From: Stichopus chloronotus
Taxonomy: Eukaryota > Echinodermata > Holothuroidea > Aspidochirotida > Stichopodidae
Direction of reading: 5' to 3'
NCBI GenBank assembly: GCA_021234535.1
Contig: CM037845.1
Coordinates: 2,508,501-2,572,500, forward strand
DNA length: 64,000 nucleotides
Numbering within the stretch: position 1 is the stretch's first letter; each line of letters opens with the position of its first letter. The notes below the pieces were generated by a model. The model was not told the DNA's origin and did not search any database. It saw nothing but the letters and a program-made list of their open reading frames with translations. Below, in pieces: positions 1 through 13,286 of the stretch. The position numbers were made by a program, and so were the translations under genes.

Positions 1-295
1 AGGATTACAGATTGGAGTGAGGTGGCGGGAAGGGGTATCCAGATGTGTGGTTGTGTGTGTGCTTGTGTGAGTGCACGGTATGTATCTAAGTATACCATCT
101 CCTCCTACAGACGGTAAGTCGGATAAACTTGTTAGGTAGATGCACGAGGGTGACCAACCGATTAATGATGTCATAAGTCGAAGGCCAAGAGTCACCATTA
201 TTAAAACAAATAATACAGTGTGTCATAGCTTAAGTTAATGCAAGGTGTCAACATGACTTTTTACATCTTTTATTTTCCATAAATGTTGTTCCATG
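1..295. other. Unique flank left of the satellite array
   Basis: No gene or recognisable repeat. There is a short GT-rich stretch near 50-75. This sequence shows no similarity to the end of the 1092-bp unit, so the array starts abruptly at 296. Confidence 0.5.
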
Positions 296-3200
296 TTAGT
301 TGTTGCAAAATTGTAACTATATTCAAACACATCTATCTCTAAAAGAAGTGATTTGTGAATCCATATTTAAGTTTCACTACTGGTAGGGATTGCAATCACC
401 AGAACTCACGATGATAGAGCTGAATTGAGGTGACTTTCATGTCACTTCCAAGTTACCATACTCTGACCATGAAGTCTTCAGTTTAGTTGCAAGAGGTCAA
501 TATTTTGTTCCCTTATTTACCATTTGTTTCTGTAATTATGTCCTTCTATTAATCCAAAATCAGGGCACAAGACGTTATTGCAGGCAAGTGCTGACCCAAA
601 ATATTTGAAAACGTGAATATCGCAACTTTAGACGTCTTTTGAAACGTTTTCTTAGTTTACATGAACGAGACGACTAAACCCCACCCCCTTAAACAAGGAA
701 GTTTTTCATGGCTCCAATTTGTGTTTTTGAAATGAAAAGTTTCCCATTATAGGATCAAACCGTTTCTATATTTCATGGAATCATCATTTGATAGGAAAGG
801 TCTCAATAAAAACAGAAGCCTCGGAGACGTAAGTCTCCGAGGCTTCTGTTTTTATTGAGACCAAATTCATCTATCTTTAAAATGAAACATTTGTTTGGAG
901 AGTAGAGGCAGTTTCTAATGATTATTCATAAGTTTTTTTTCTCTAAAAGGTTTTCTTTAAATGACCTTATACAAAAAAAAAAAAACCCTTTTAAGGGGGG
1001 AGGGGTTATTCAGTAGGCACGAACAATATGTGACCATTGTCCTCGTGTCATGGTGAACTGATTGCTAGAGGATAGCAGAATGAATAGACGCTTGCGAACA
1101 ATAGCAGCACACAGTAAAGGTGGCCTTTGCTTTGAACAATAAACCCAAACAGACAGAAATCTACAAATACTGTTCTGTAAACTTTATGTATCTGAGTAAT
1201 AATTCTAGGTGTTGAATGAAGTAAAAGAAAAGACATCTACAACAGGCTTCATGAAAAGTCCCTGTAGCTCAAAGGTTCAACGACCATCGTTCACAGTCCT
1301 TACAGGAAAGACGTTAGAGTTATACTTGTGAGCTTTCCAATAAGTAAGGTGCGTTGTACAGGTCGCGTACTTCAACCACCCAACCCCTTAGTTGTTGCAA
1401 AATTGTAACTATATTCAAACACATCTATCTCTAAAAGAAGTGATTTGTGAATCCATATTTAAGTTTCACTACTGGTAGGGATTGCAATCACCAGAACTCA
1501 CGATGATAGAGCTGAATTGAGGTGACTTTCATGTCACTTCCAAGTTACCATACTCTGACCATGAAGTCTTCAGTTTAGTTGCAAGAGGTCAATATTTTGT
1601 TCCCTTATTTACCATTTGTTTCTGTAATTATGTCCTTCTATTAATCCAAAATCAGGGCACAAGACGTTATTGCAGGCAAGTGCTGACCCAAAATATTTGA
1701 AAACGTGAATATCGCAACTTTAGACGTCTTTTGAAACGTTTTCTTAGTTTACATGAACGAGACGACTAAACCCCACCCCCTTAAACAAGGAAGTTTTTCA
1801 TGGCTCCAATTTGTGTTTTTGAAATGAAAAGTTTCCCATTATAGGATCAAACCGTTTCTATATTTCATGGAATCATCATTTGATAGGAAAGGTCTCAATA
1901 AAAACAGAAGCCTCGGAGACGTAAGTCTCCGAGGCTTCTGTTTTTATTGAGACCAAATTCATCTATCTTTAAAATGAAACATTTGTTTGGAGAGTAGAGG
2001 CAGTTTCTAATGATTATTCATAAGTTTTTTTTCTCTAAAAGGTTTTCTTTAAATGACCTTATACAAAAAAAAAAAAACCCTTTTAAGGGGGGAGGGGTTA
2101 TTCAGTAGGCACGAACAATATGTGACCATTGTCCTCGTGTCATGGTGAACTGATTGCTAGAGGATAGCAGAATGAATAGACGCTTGCGAACAATAGCAGC
2201 ACACAGTAAAGGTGGCCTTTGCTTTGAACAATAAACCCAAACAGACAGAAATCTACAAATACTGTTCTGTAAACTTTATGTATCTGAGTAATAATTCTAG
2301 GTGTTGAATGAAGTAAAAGAAAAGACATCTACAACAGGCTTCATGAAAAGTCCCTGTAGCTCAAAGGTTCAACGACCATCGTTCACAGTCCTTACAGGAA
2401 AGACGTTAGAGTTATACTTGTGAGCTTTCCAATAAGTAAGGTGCGTTGTACAGGTCGCGTACTTCAACCACCCAACCCCTTAGTTGTTGCAAAATTGTAA
2501 CTATATTCAAACACATCTATCTCTAAAAGAAGTGATTTGTGAATCCATATTTAAGTTTCACTACTGGTAGGGATTGCAATCACCAGAACTCACGATGATA
2601 GAGCTGAATTGAGGTGACTTTCATGTCACTTCCAAGTTACCATACTCTGACCATGAAGTCTTCAGTTTAGTTGCAAGAGGTCAATATTTTGTTCCCTTAT
2701 TTACCATTTGTTTCTGTAATTATGTCCTTCTATTAATCCAAAATCAGGGCACAAGACGTTATTGCAGGCAAGTGCTGACCCAAAATATTTGAAAACGTGA
2801 ATATCGCAACTTTAGACGTCTTTTGAAACGTTTTCTTAGTTTACATGAACGAGACGACTAAACCCCACCCCCTTAAACAAGGAAGTTTTTCATGGCTCCA
2901 ATTTGTGTTTTTGAAATGAAAAGTTTCCCATTATAGGATCAAACCGTTTCTATATTTCATGGAATCATCATTTGATAGGAAAGGTCTCAATAAAAACAGA
3001 AGCCTCGGAGACGTAAGTCTCCGAGGCTTCTGTTTTTATTGAGACCAAATTCATCTATCTTTAAAATGAAACATTTGTTTGGAGAGTAGAGGCAGTTTCT
3101 AATGATTATTCATAAGTTTTTTTTCTCTAAAAGGTTTTCTTTAAATGACCTTATACAAAAAAAAAAAAACCCTTTTAAGGGGGGAGGGGTTATTCAGTAG

Positions 3201-6200
3201 GCACGAACAATATGTGACCATTGTCCTCGTGTCATGGTGAACTGATTGCTAGAGGATAGCAGAATGAATAGACGCTTGCGAACAATAGCAGCACACAGTA
3301 AAGGTGGCCTTTGCTTTGAACAATAAACCCAAACAGACAGAAATCTACAAATACTGTTCTGTAAACTTTATGTATCTGAGTAATAATTCTAGGTGTTGAA
3401 TGAAGTAAAAGAAAAGACATCTACAACAGGCTTCATGAAAAGTCCCTGTAGCTCAAAGGTTCAACGACCATCGTTCACAGTCCTTACAGGAAAGACGTTA
3501 GAGTTATACTTGTGAGCTTTCCAATAAGTAAGGTGCGTTGTACAGGTCGCGTACTTCAACCACCCAACCCCTTAGTTGTTGCAAAATTGTAACTATATTC
3601 AAACACATCTATCTCTAAAAGAAGTGATTTGTGAATCCATATTTAAGTTTCACTACTGGTAGGGATTGCAATCACCAGAACTCACGATGATAGAGCTGAA
3701 TTGAGGTGACTTTCATGTCACTTCCAAGTTACCATACTCTGACCATGAAGTCTTCAGTTTAGTTGCAAGAGGTCAATATTTTGTTCCCTTATTTACCATT
3801 TGTTTCTGTAATTATGTCCTTCTATTAATCCAAAATCAGGGCACAAGACGTTATTGCAGGCAAGTGCTGACCCAAAATATTTGAAAACGTGAATATCGCA
3901 ACTTTAGACGTCTTTTGAAACGTTTTCTTAGTTTACATGAACGAGACGACTAAACCCCACCCCCTTAAACAAGGAAGTTTTTCATGGCTCCAATTTGTGT
4001 TTTTGAAATGAAAAGTTTCCCATTATAGGATCAAACCGTTTCTATATTTCATGGAATCATCATTTGATAGGAAAGGTCTCAATAAAAACAGAAGCCTCGG
4101 AGACGTAAGTCTCCGAGGCTTCTGTTTTTATTGAGACCAAATTCATCTATCTTTAAAATGAAACATTTGTTTGGAGAGTAGAGGCAGTTTCTAATGATTA
4201 TTCATAAGTTTTTTTTCTCTAAAAGGTTTTCTTTAAATGACCTTATACAAAAAAAAAAAAACCCTTTTAAGGGGGGAGGGGTTATTCAGTAGGCACGAAC
4301 AATATGTGACCATTGTCCTCGTGTCATGGTGAACTGATTGCTAGAGGATAGCAGAATGAATAGACGCTTGCGAACAATAGCAGCACACAGTAAAGGTGGC
4401 CTTTGCTTTGAACAATAAACCCAAACAGACAGAAATCTACAAATACTGTTCTGTAAACTTTATGTATCTGAGTAATAATTCTAGGTGTTGAATGAAGTAA
4501 AAGAAAAGACATCTACAACAGGCTTCATGAAAAGTCCCTGTAGCTCAAAGGTTCAACGACCATCGTTCACAGTCCTTACAGGAAAGACGTTAGAGTTATA
4601 CTTGTGAGCTTTCCAATAAGTAAGGTGCGTTGTACAGGTCGCGTACTTCAACCACCCAACCCCTTAGTTGTTGCAAAATTGTAACTATATTCAAACACAT
4701 CTATCTCTAAAAGAAGTGATTTGTGAATCCATATTTAAGTTTCACTACTGGTAGGGATTGCAATCACCAGAACTCACGATGATAGAGCTGAATTGAGGTG
4801 ACTTTCATGTCACTTCCAAGTTACCATACTCTGACCATGAAGTCTTCAGTTTAGTTGCAAGAGGTCAATATTTTGTTCCCTTATTTACCATTTGTTTCTG
4901 TAATTATGTCCTTCTATTAATCCAAAATCAGGGCACAAGACGTTATTGCAGGCAAGTGCTGACCCAAAATATTTGAAAACGTGAATATCGCAACTTTAGA
5001 CGTCTTTTGAAACGTTTTCTTAGTTTACATGAACGAGACGACTAAACCCCACCCCCTTAAACAAGGAAGTTTTTCATGGCTCCAATTTGTGTTTTTGAAA
5101 TGAAAAGTTTCCCATTATAGGATCAAACCGTTTCTATATTTCATGGAATCATCATTTGATAGGAAAGGTCTCAATAAAAACAGAAGCCTCGGAGACGTAA
5201 GTCTCCGAGGCTTCTGTTTTTATTGAGACCAAATTCATCTATCTTTAAAATGAAACATTTGTTTGGAGAGTAGAGGCAGTTTCTAATGATTATTCATAAG
5301 TTTTTTTTCTCTAAAAGGTTTTCTTTAAATGACCTTATACAAAAAAAAAAAAACCCTTTTAAGGGGGGAGGGGTTATTCAGTAGGCACGAACAATATGTG
5401 ACCATTGTCCTCGTGTCATGGTGAACTGATTGCTAGAGGATAGCAGAATGAATAGACGCTTGCGAACAATAGCAGCACACAGTAAAGGTGGCCTTTGCTT
5501 TGAACAATAAACCCAAACAGACAGAAATCTACAAATACTGTTCTGTAAACTTTATGTATCTGAGTAATAATTCTAGGTGTTGAATGAAGTAAAAGAAAAG
5601 ACATCTACAACAGGCTTCATGAAAAGTCCCTGTAGCTCAAAGGTTCAACGACCATCGTTCACAGTCCTTACAGGAAAGACGTTAGAGTTATACTTGTGAG
5701 CTTTCCAATAAGTAAGGTGCGTTGTACAGGTCGCGTACTTCAACCACCCAACCCCTTAGTTGTTGCAAAATTGTAACTATATTCAAACACATCTATCTCT
5801 AAAAGAAGTGATTTGTGAATCCATATTTAAGTTTCACTACTGGTAGGGATTGCAATCACCAGAACTCACGATGATAGAGCTGAATTGAGGTGACTTTCAT
5901 GTCACTTCCAAGTTACCATACTCTGACCATGAAGTCTTCAGTTTAGTTGCAAGAGGTCAATATTTTGTTCCCTTATTTACCATTTGTTTCTGTAATTATG
6001 TCCTTCTATTAATCCAAAATCAGGGCACAAGACGTTATTGCAGGCAAGTGCTGACCCAAAATATTTGAAAACGTGAATATCGCAACTTTAGACGTCTTTT
6101 GAAACGTTTTCTTAGTTTACATGAACGAGACGACTAAACCCCACCCCCTTAAACAAGGAAGTTTTTCATGGCTCCAATTTGTGTTTTTGAAATGAAAAGT

Positions 6201-9200
6201 TTCCCATTATAGGATCAAACCGTTTCTATATTTCATGGAATCATCATTTGATAGGAAAGGTCTCAATAAAAACAGAAGCCTCGGAGACGTAAGTCTCCGA
6301 GGCTTCTGTTTTTATTGAGACCAAATTCATCTATCTTTAAAATGAAACATTTGTTTGGAGAGTAGAGGCAGTTTCTAATGATTATTCATAAGTTTTTTTT
6401 CTCTAAAAGGTTTTCTTTAAATGACCTTATACAAAAAAAAAAAAACCCTTTTAAGGGGGGAGGGGTTATTCAGTAGGCACGAACAATATGTGACCATTGT
6501 CCTCGTGTCATGGTGAACTGATTGCTAGAGGATAGCAGAATGAATAGACGCTTGCGAACAATAGCAGCACACAGTAAAGGTGGCCTTTGCTTTGAACAAT
6601 AAACCCAAACAGACAGAAATCTACAAATACTGTTCTGTAAACTTTATGTATCTGAGTAATAATTCTAGGTGTTGAATGAAGTAAAAGAAAAGACATCTAC
6701 AACAGGCTTCATGAAAAGTCCCTGTAGCTCAAAGGTTCAACGACCATCGTTCACAGTCCTTACAGGAAAGACGTTAGAGTTATACTTGTGAGCTTTCCAA
6801 TAAGTAAGGTGCGTTGTACAGGTCGCGTACTTCAACCACCCAACCCCTTAGTTGTTGCAAAATTGTAACTATATTCAAACACATCTATCTCTAAAAGAAG
6901 TGATTTGTGAATCCATATTTAAGTTTCACTACTGGTAGGGATTGCAATCACCAGAACTCACGATGATAGAGCTGAATTGAGGTGACTTTCATGTCACTTC
7001 CAAGTTACCATACTCTGACCATGAAGTCTTCAGTTTAGTTGCAAGAGGTCAATATTTTGTTCCCTTATTTACCATTTGTTTCTGTAATTATGTCCTTCTA
7101 TTAATCCAAAATCAGGGCACAAGACGTTATTGCAGGCAAGTGCTGACCCAAAATATTTGAAAACGTGAATATCGCAACTTTAGACGTCTTTTGAAACGTT
7201 TTCTTAGTTTACATGAACGAGACGACTAAACCCCACCCCCTTAAACAAGGAAGTTTTTCATGGCTCCAATTTGTGTTTTTGAAATGAAAAGTTTCCCATT
7301 ATAGGATCAAACCGTTTCTATATTTCATGGAATCATCATTTGATAGGAAAGGTCTCAATAAAAACAGAAGCCTCGGAGACGTAAGTCTCCGAGGCTTCTG
7401 TTTTTATTGAGACCAAATTCATCTATCTTTAAAATGAAACATTTGTTTGGAGAGTAGAGGCAGTTTCTAATGATTATTCATAAGTTTTTTTTCTCTAAAA
7501 GGTTTTCTTTAAATGACCTTATACAAAAAAAAAAAAACCCTTTTAAGGGGGGAGGGGTTATTCAGTAGGCACGAACAATATGTGACCATTGTCCTCGTGT
7601 CATGGTGAACTGATTGCTAGAGGATAGCAGAATGAATAGACGCTTGCGAACAATAGCAGCACACAGTAAAGGTGGCCTTTGCTTTGAACAATAAACCCAA
7701 ACAGACAGAAATCTACAAATACTGTTCTGTAAACTTTATGTATCTGAGTAATAATTCTAGGTGTTGAATGAAGTAAAAGAAAAGACATCTACAACAGGCT
7801 TCATGAAAAGTCCCTGTAGCTCAAAGGTTCAACGACCATCGTTCACAGTCCTTACAGGAAAGACGTTAGAGTTATACTTGTGAGCTTTCCAATAAGTAAG
7901 GTGCGTTGTACAGGTCGCGTACTTCAACCACCCAACCCCTTAGTTGTTGCAAAATTGTAACTATATTCAAACACATCTATCTCTAAAAGAAGTGATTTGT
8001 GAATCCATATTTAAGTTTCACTACTGGTAGGGATTGCAATCACCAGAACTCACGATGATAGAGCTGAATTGAGGTGACTTTCATGTCACTTCCAAGTTAC
8101 CATACTCTGACCATGAAGTCTTCAGTTTAGTTGCAAGAGGTCAATATTTTGTTCCCTTATTTACCATTTGTTTCTGTAATTATGTCCTTCTATTAATCCA
8201 AAATCAGGGCACAAGACGTTATTGCAGGCAAGTGCTGACCCAAAATATTTGAAAACGTGAATATCGCAACTTTAGACGTCTTTTGAAACGTTTTCTTAGT
8301 TTACATGAACGAGACGACTAAACCCCACCCCCTTAAACAAGGAAGTTTTTCATGGCTCCAATTTGTGTTTTTGAAATGAAAAGTTTCCCATTATAGGATC
8401 AAACCGTTTCTATATTTCATGGAATCATCATTTGATAGGAAAGGTCTCAATAAAAACAGAAGCCTCGGAGACGTAAGTCTCCGAGGCTTCTGTTTTTATT
8501 GAGACCAAATTCATCTATCTTTAAAATGAAACATTTGTTTGGAGAGTAGAGGCAGTTTCTAATGATTATTCATAAGTTTTTTTTCTCTAAAAGGTTTTCT
8601 TTAAATGACCTTATACAAAAAAAAAAAAACCCTTTTAAGGGGGGAGGGGTTATTCAGTAGGCACGAACAATATGTGACCATTGTCCTCGTGTCATGGTGA
8701 ACTGATTGCTAGAGGATAGCAGAATGAATAGACGCTTGCGAACAATAGCAGCACACAGTAAAGGTGGCCTTTGCTTTGAACAATAAACCCAAACAGACAG
8801 AAATCTACAAATACTGTTCTGTAAACTTTATGTATCTGAGTAATAATTCTAGGTGTTGAATGAAGTAAAAGAAAAGACATCTACAACAGGCTTCATGAAA
8901 AGTCCCTGTAGCTCAAAGGTTCAACGACCATCGTTCACAGTCCTTACAGGAAAGACGTTAGAGTTATACTTGTGAGCTTTCCAATAAGTAAGGTGCGTTG
9001 TACAGGTCGCGTACTTCAACCACCCAACCCCTTAGTTGTTGCAAAATTGTAACTATATTCAAACACATCTATCTCTAAAAGAAGTGATTTGTGAATCCAT
9101 ATTTAAGTTTCACTACTGGTAGGGATTGCAATCACCAGAACTCACGATGATAGAGCTGAATTGAGGTGACTTTCATGTCACTTCCAAGTTACCATACTCT

Positions 9201-10674
9201 GACCATGAAGTCTTCAGTTTAGTTGCAAGAGGTCAATATTTTGTTCCCTTATTTACCATTTGTTTCTGTAATTATGTCCTTCTATTAATCCAAAATCAGG
9301 GCACAAGACGTTATTGCAGGCAAGTGCTGACCCAAAATATTTGAAAACGTGAATATCGCAACTTTAGACGTCTTTTGAAACGTTTTCTTAGTTTACATGA
9401 ACGAGACGACTAAACCCCACCCCCTTAAACAAGGAAGTTTTTCATGGCTCCAATTTGTGTTTTTGAAATGAAAAGTTTCCCATTATAGGATCAAACCGTT
9501 TCTATATTTCATGGAATCATCATTTGATAGGAAAGGTCTCAATAAAAACAGAAGCCTCGGAGACGTAAGTCTCCGAGGCTTCTGTTTTTATTGAGACCAA
9601 ATTCATCTATCTTTAAAATGAAACATTTGTTTGGAGAGTAGAGGCAGTTTCTAATGATTATTCATAAGTTTTTTTTCTCTAAAAGGTTTTCTTTAAATGA
9701 CCTTATACAAAAAAAAAAAAACCCTTTTAAGGGGGGAGGGGTTATTCAGTAGGCACGAACAATATGTGACCATTGTCCTCGTGTCATGGTGAACTGATTG
9801 CTAGAGGATAGCAGAATGAATAGACGCTTGCGAACAATAGCAGCACACAGTAAAGGTGGCCTTTGCTTTGAACAATAAACCCAAACAGACAGAAATCTAC
9901 AAATACTGTTCTGTAAACTTTATGTATCTGAGTAATAATTCTAGGTGTTGAATGAAGTAAAAGAAAAGACATCTACAACAGGCTTCATGAAAAGTCCCTG
10001 TAGCTCAAAGGTTCAACGACCATCGTTCACAGTCCTTACAGGAAAGACGTTAGAGTTATACTTGTGAGCTTTCCAATAAGTAAGGTGCGTTGTACAGGTC
10101 GCGTACTTCAACCACCCAACCCCTTAGTTGTTGCAAAATTGTAACTATATTCAAACACATCTATCTCTAAAAGAAGTGATTTGTGAATCCATATTTAAGT
10201 TTCACTACTGGTAGGGATTGCAATCACCAGAACTCACGATGATAGAGCTGAATTGAGGTGACTTTCATGTCACTTCCAAGTTACCATACTCTGACCATGA
10301 AGTCTTCAGTTTAGTTGCAAGAGGTCAATATTTTGTTCCCTTATTTACCATTTGTTTCTGTAATTATGTCCTTCTATTAATCCAAAATCAGGGCACAAGA
10401 CGTTATTGCAGGCAAGTGCTGACCCAAAATATTTGAAAACGTGAATATCGCAACTTTAGACGTCTTTTGAAACGTTTTCTTAGTTTACATGAACGAGACG
10501 ACTAAACCCCACCCCCTTAAACAAGGAAGTTTTTCATGGCTCCAATTTGTGTTTTTGAAATGAAAAGTTTCCCATTATAGGATCAAACCGTTTCTATATT
10601 TCATGGAATCATCATTTGATAGGAAAGGTCTCAATAAAAACAGAAGCCTCGGAGACGTAAGTCTCCGAGGCTTC
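296..10674. repeat. Satellite array: 9.5 copies of a 1092-bp unit
   Basis: The same sequence recurs with an exact 1092-base step, with unit starts at 296, 1388, 2480 and so on to 10124. There are nine full copies and a tenth that stops after 551 bases. I saw no difference between copies by eye. Even the A13 homopolymer (972-985 in copy 1) keeps its length, as the constant period shows. Each unit also has a C-rich segment (677-693 in copy 1) and a near reverse complement of it (990-1007) on either side of a central palindrome. No convincing gene lies inside; the only open frame is a 62-codon minus-strand stretch (1048-1236 and equivalents) with no recognisable domain. Such uniformity points to very recent amplification, gene conversion, or an assembler repeating one consensus. 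Confidence 0.97.
799..862. repeat. Perfect 64-bp palindrome (30-bp arms, GTAA spacer) in each unit
   Basis: The left arm starts GGTCTCAATAAAAACAGAAG and is matched exactly by its reverse complement after a 4-base GTAA spacer. Other full copies lie at 1891, 2983, 4075, 5167, 6259, 7351, 8443 and 9535. The tenth, at 10627-10674, is cut off 14 bases into its right arm. The single-stranded form would be a very stable hairpin, and the duplex could extrude a cruciform. Confidence 0.97.
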
Positions 10675-10830
10675 ATTATTTGATAGGAAATGTCTTAATA
10701 AGAACAGCATTTTTTTGTTCACAAAAAACAAAATCTTCTGTTTTTATTTAGACTGAACTCATCCACATCTAAAATAAAACATTTGTTTGAAGAGGAGAAG
10801 CAGTTTGTAATGAATGTTTTTTCTTTAATT
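10675..10830. repeat. Diverged single remnant of the 1092-bp unit
   Basis: After the array breaks, the sequence restarts at about unit position 488 (ATTATTTGATAGGAAATGTC against the unit's ATCATTTGATAGGAAAGGTC). It follows the unit with many substitutions through the region just beyond the palindrome. In this copy the centre of the palindrome is replaced by a different T-rich/A-rich hairpin; only the outer arms are recognisable. It looks like an older copy from which, or next to which, the uniform array was amplified. Confidence 0.75.
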
Positions 10831-10849
10831 TTTGTTATTAACCATATAT

Positions 10850-12410
10850 ATAAAACTTTTTTAACTGGTACGCAAATTGACATTCGCTCTTTTGAAGAAC
10901 GTAATTTGTTCCTACTGAATATATCTTGTTGGAAATTTGTTTTTTTAACTAATGCTATTATTTCGTACATAATTTTCTATGGTTTGTGGATTTTTAAGCA
11001 ATTTGTAGGAAATAGTTGGTATTGTCTTTGAATAAAAAGTTGATGTCCATCACAATGTAAGCCATGTCTTTGTTAGAATTTCTCCAACTTATGCGTTATT
11101 CAAACCAACGTTATTTACTTGATGGTGTCAGGTGTGGTGATGTTAAGTTCAAGGTCAGTCAAATCTTCTATTTTAATCGTTTTGAAATTACTTATTATCT
11201 TTGTTAAGAAACTGGATTTGTTTCTTAGCCACAGTTGAAAAGTTTAACACATATATTAAAGATACCCTGAATGTACCGATACGAATATCCCCAACTTGTT
11301 ATCGTATCTCATATATTCTTTCTTAAGAAATAGATGACGTTTACGAAGTTCGAATCGAAAACTAATTAATTTTACACATTTCTATCAGTTGATCTTAAAA
11401 TAAAATAAATAAAATTATCGAGGAGCTATTGTTGATAACAAAATTGACTTTTAAACGATGTTAGAAGAGATTTCCCGCTAAGAATGTCTGGAACTCAGCA
11501 ATCATGAAGGAGACATTTTGTGTATCAATGGGAATGATCTTAGAAGTACCGATAAGAATACCTGGAACTCATAAACTAAACAAATCGGCATTCGCCCTTT
11601 TAAAAGTAAATCGATGGTGCTTACTATGTCTTGTTGTTCTATTGTTTTATGCAACTCTGGTATATATCTTGGATTTTTAAGTAATCTTGACTTTGTAGTA
11701 GGTTCTGTCTTTCGGTAACTAAATACATGTTACTTGCAGTCTGAACAATTTCCTGGTAAGAATGTCTGCAACTTGTAACATTTAAATCAACCCTTTACAG
11801 TGAAAGTTTGCTGATAGTACCCCAACATTTACATAAACCTTATGTGTACTGAATATATCTGTTGTAAAGTTGTTTCTTTTTATACCATGCTATTACTATA
11901 TCCATGACTATTGTTCATTAGTGTATTTTCAAGTCTTTTTGACTGTAATAGTTCGTATCTGCTTTAAATAAAAAAAATAAACGTTGTTAATTGCAATCTA
12001 AGCCATATCGTGCTAAGAATGTCTCCAACTTAGCGTCATTGAAACAAACATTATTATGTTGATGTTGTCGTCTGCTTTGAAATTCAAGAAAGTCATTGAA
12101 GTCCTCCCTTTCAATCCTGCTGTTAAACAGTTGTATGGTTATCTTTGTTCAAAAAATGGATTTGTTTCATCTTAATTAAGTAACGTTTGACACATCCATT
12201 AAAGACACTCTGAATGTACCGATAACTCGTTATCAATTCTTTTTTATTCTGTCAAGAGTAAATTGTTGGTGCTTACAGACTAAGAGTCGTAGATCGATTA
12301 ATTTTATATAACCTTTTTATGTGATATTCGATTTTCGATAAAGAATACATGTCCTCTTAATTATGAAATAATATTCTGAAATCGTGGTTGATAACGAAAT
12401 AGACTGGGGG
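10850..12410. repeat. Old tandem duplication, ~940-bp spacing
   Basis: Several blocks recur in order: CTACTGAATATATCTTG (about 10919) and GTACTGAATATATCTG (about 11847); AGCCATGTCTTTGTTAGAAT (11060) and AGCCATATCGTGCTAAGAAT (12001); TTGATAACAAAATTGACT (about 11431) and TTGATAACGAAATAGACT (about 12387). Spacing drifts from ~930 to ~955 bases, as expected after many indels. Two overlapping open frames around 10719-11031 fall in this repeat and are not credible genes. Confidence 0.65.
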
Positions 12411-12440
12411 TGTGTGTGTGTGGGGGGGGGGGGTGTAGGG
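12406..12440. repeat. GT microsatellite followed by G12
   Basis: A G-rich stretch contains a (TG)n run followed directly by twelve G residues. It marks the right end of the old tandem duplication. Confidence 0.85.
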
Positions 12441-13030
12441 TTGTTTAATCACAGGACACCCACCCCTGACATGTGCTTTACTAAATGGTGGGGACCCTTT
12501 CATAAATAAGTAAACCAACCAGTAGGTAAATGATGCAAAAACGGGTTTAGAAAATTTAACTTTCGGGCATGATTACAGAAAATTTCTTAGGCTATGGGAG
12601 AAGGACACACAACTCCAAGACACCCCCACAAAACTCGCCCAGTCAGTACTTTGGTTAAGACAGATACGCTGGAGTGCATGATGTAGCAGAAAATTGGAAG
12701 TATTGGCGCTTGAGCGCCATCGGGTGCTTTGCCTTCAGAAATTTGTGATGATTGAGTACTTTGATGTGAGACGCCATGGTCCAACAGTATCACGGAAAAA
12801 AAATAGAAACTGTAACAATATTGCTTCTGCTAAACTAAGGTTTATTATTGCACCGGTAAAAATGAAGTTTACATAATTGAGGAAAGGGAGCCAAACTTTT
12901 ATGTTGAGGTTGAGGGTTTGTGAAGTAGCCTTGTGTAGTAGCCTTTTTTTCAAGTGACTGCTGTTGGCTTGCAGCCACTGCGCTAAGTTGACGGCAGTGT
13001 CGCCACGAGGCGGGGGTGTCTCAACCTCCT

Positions 13031-13046
13031 CCCCCCCCCCCCCCCC
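13031..13046. repeat. Poly-C tract, exactly 16
   Basis: Sixteen consecutive C residues in a CT-rich context. One of five tracts of this exact length in the window. Confidence 0.95.
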
Positions 13047-13153
13047 TCCGCCAAAGAAAGTGCTAGAGCCACAAAATTCGGAAAATCTGTAATACCACCT
13101 GGAATTTCTCATATCTCAGTTTAGCACAATTTATCTCAATCAAAAGATTGTGT

Positions 13154-13210
13154 TGAAAGGGAAATAGGGCGTTTAGAATATACCAACATGGCATATAGCT
13201 TTTATCATAG
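13154..13210 (+). mobile_element. Truncated left end of the TTAA-flanked MITE
   Basis: GAAAGGGAAATAGGGCGTTT followed by a match to about the first 45 bases of the full elements at 21489, 22629 and 34749. Similarity is then lost. Only the left end survives. Confidence 0.7.
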
Positions 13211-13270
13211 CTACATCCCTCCCGATAGACCCCTCCTCTATACTGGCGATCATCCATCTCATGATCTTCT

Positions 13271-13286
13271 CCCCCCCCCCCCCCCC
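13271..13286. repeat. Poly-C tract, exactly 16
   Basis: Sixteen consecutive C residues after a TTCT context. Confidence 0.95.

Noticed and set aside
1048..1236. A 62-codon minus-strand open frame repeated in all nine satellite units
   Set aside because: It is repeated only because the DNA is. It has no domain, no conserved start context and no sign of selection.
296..10674. CRISPR-like or rDNA-like array
   Set aside because: The unit is 1092 bp with no short repeat/spacer alternation, and no rRNA, snRNA or tRNA sequence was recognised in it.
10719..11031. Two overlapping open frames of ~82 codons on opposite strands
   Set aside because: They lie in an old diverged tandem duplication, are AT-driven, and their counterpart ~940 bp away is not open.
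11340..11370. GTTCGAATC, a tRNA B-box-like motif
   Set aside because: No A box and no cloverleaf could be placed around it.
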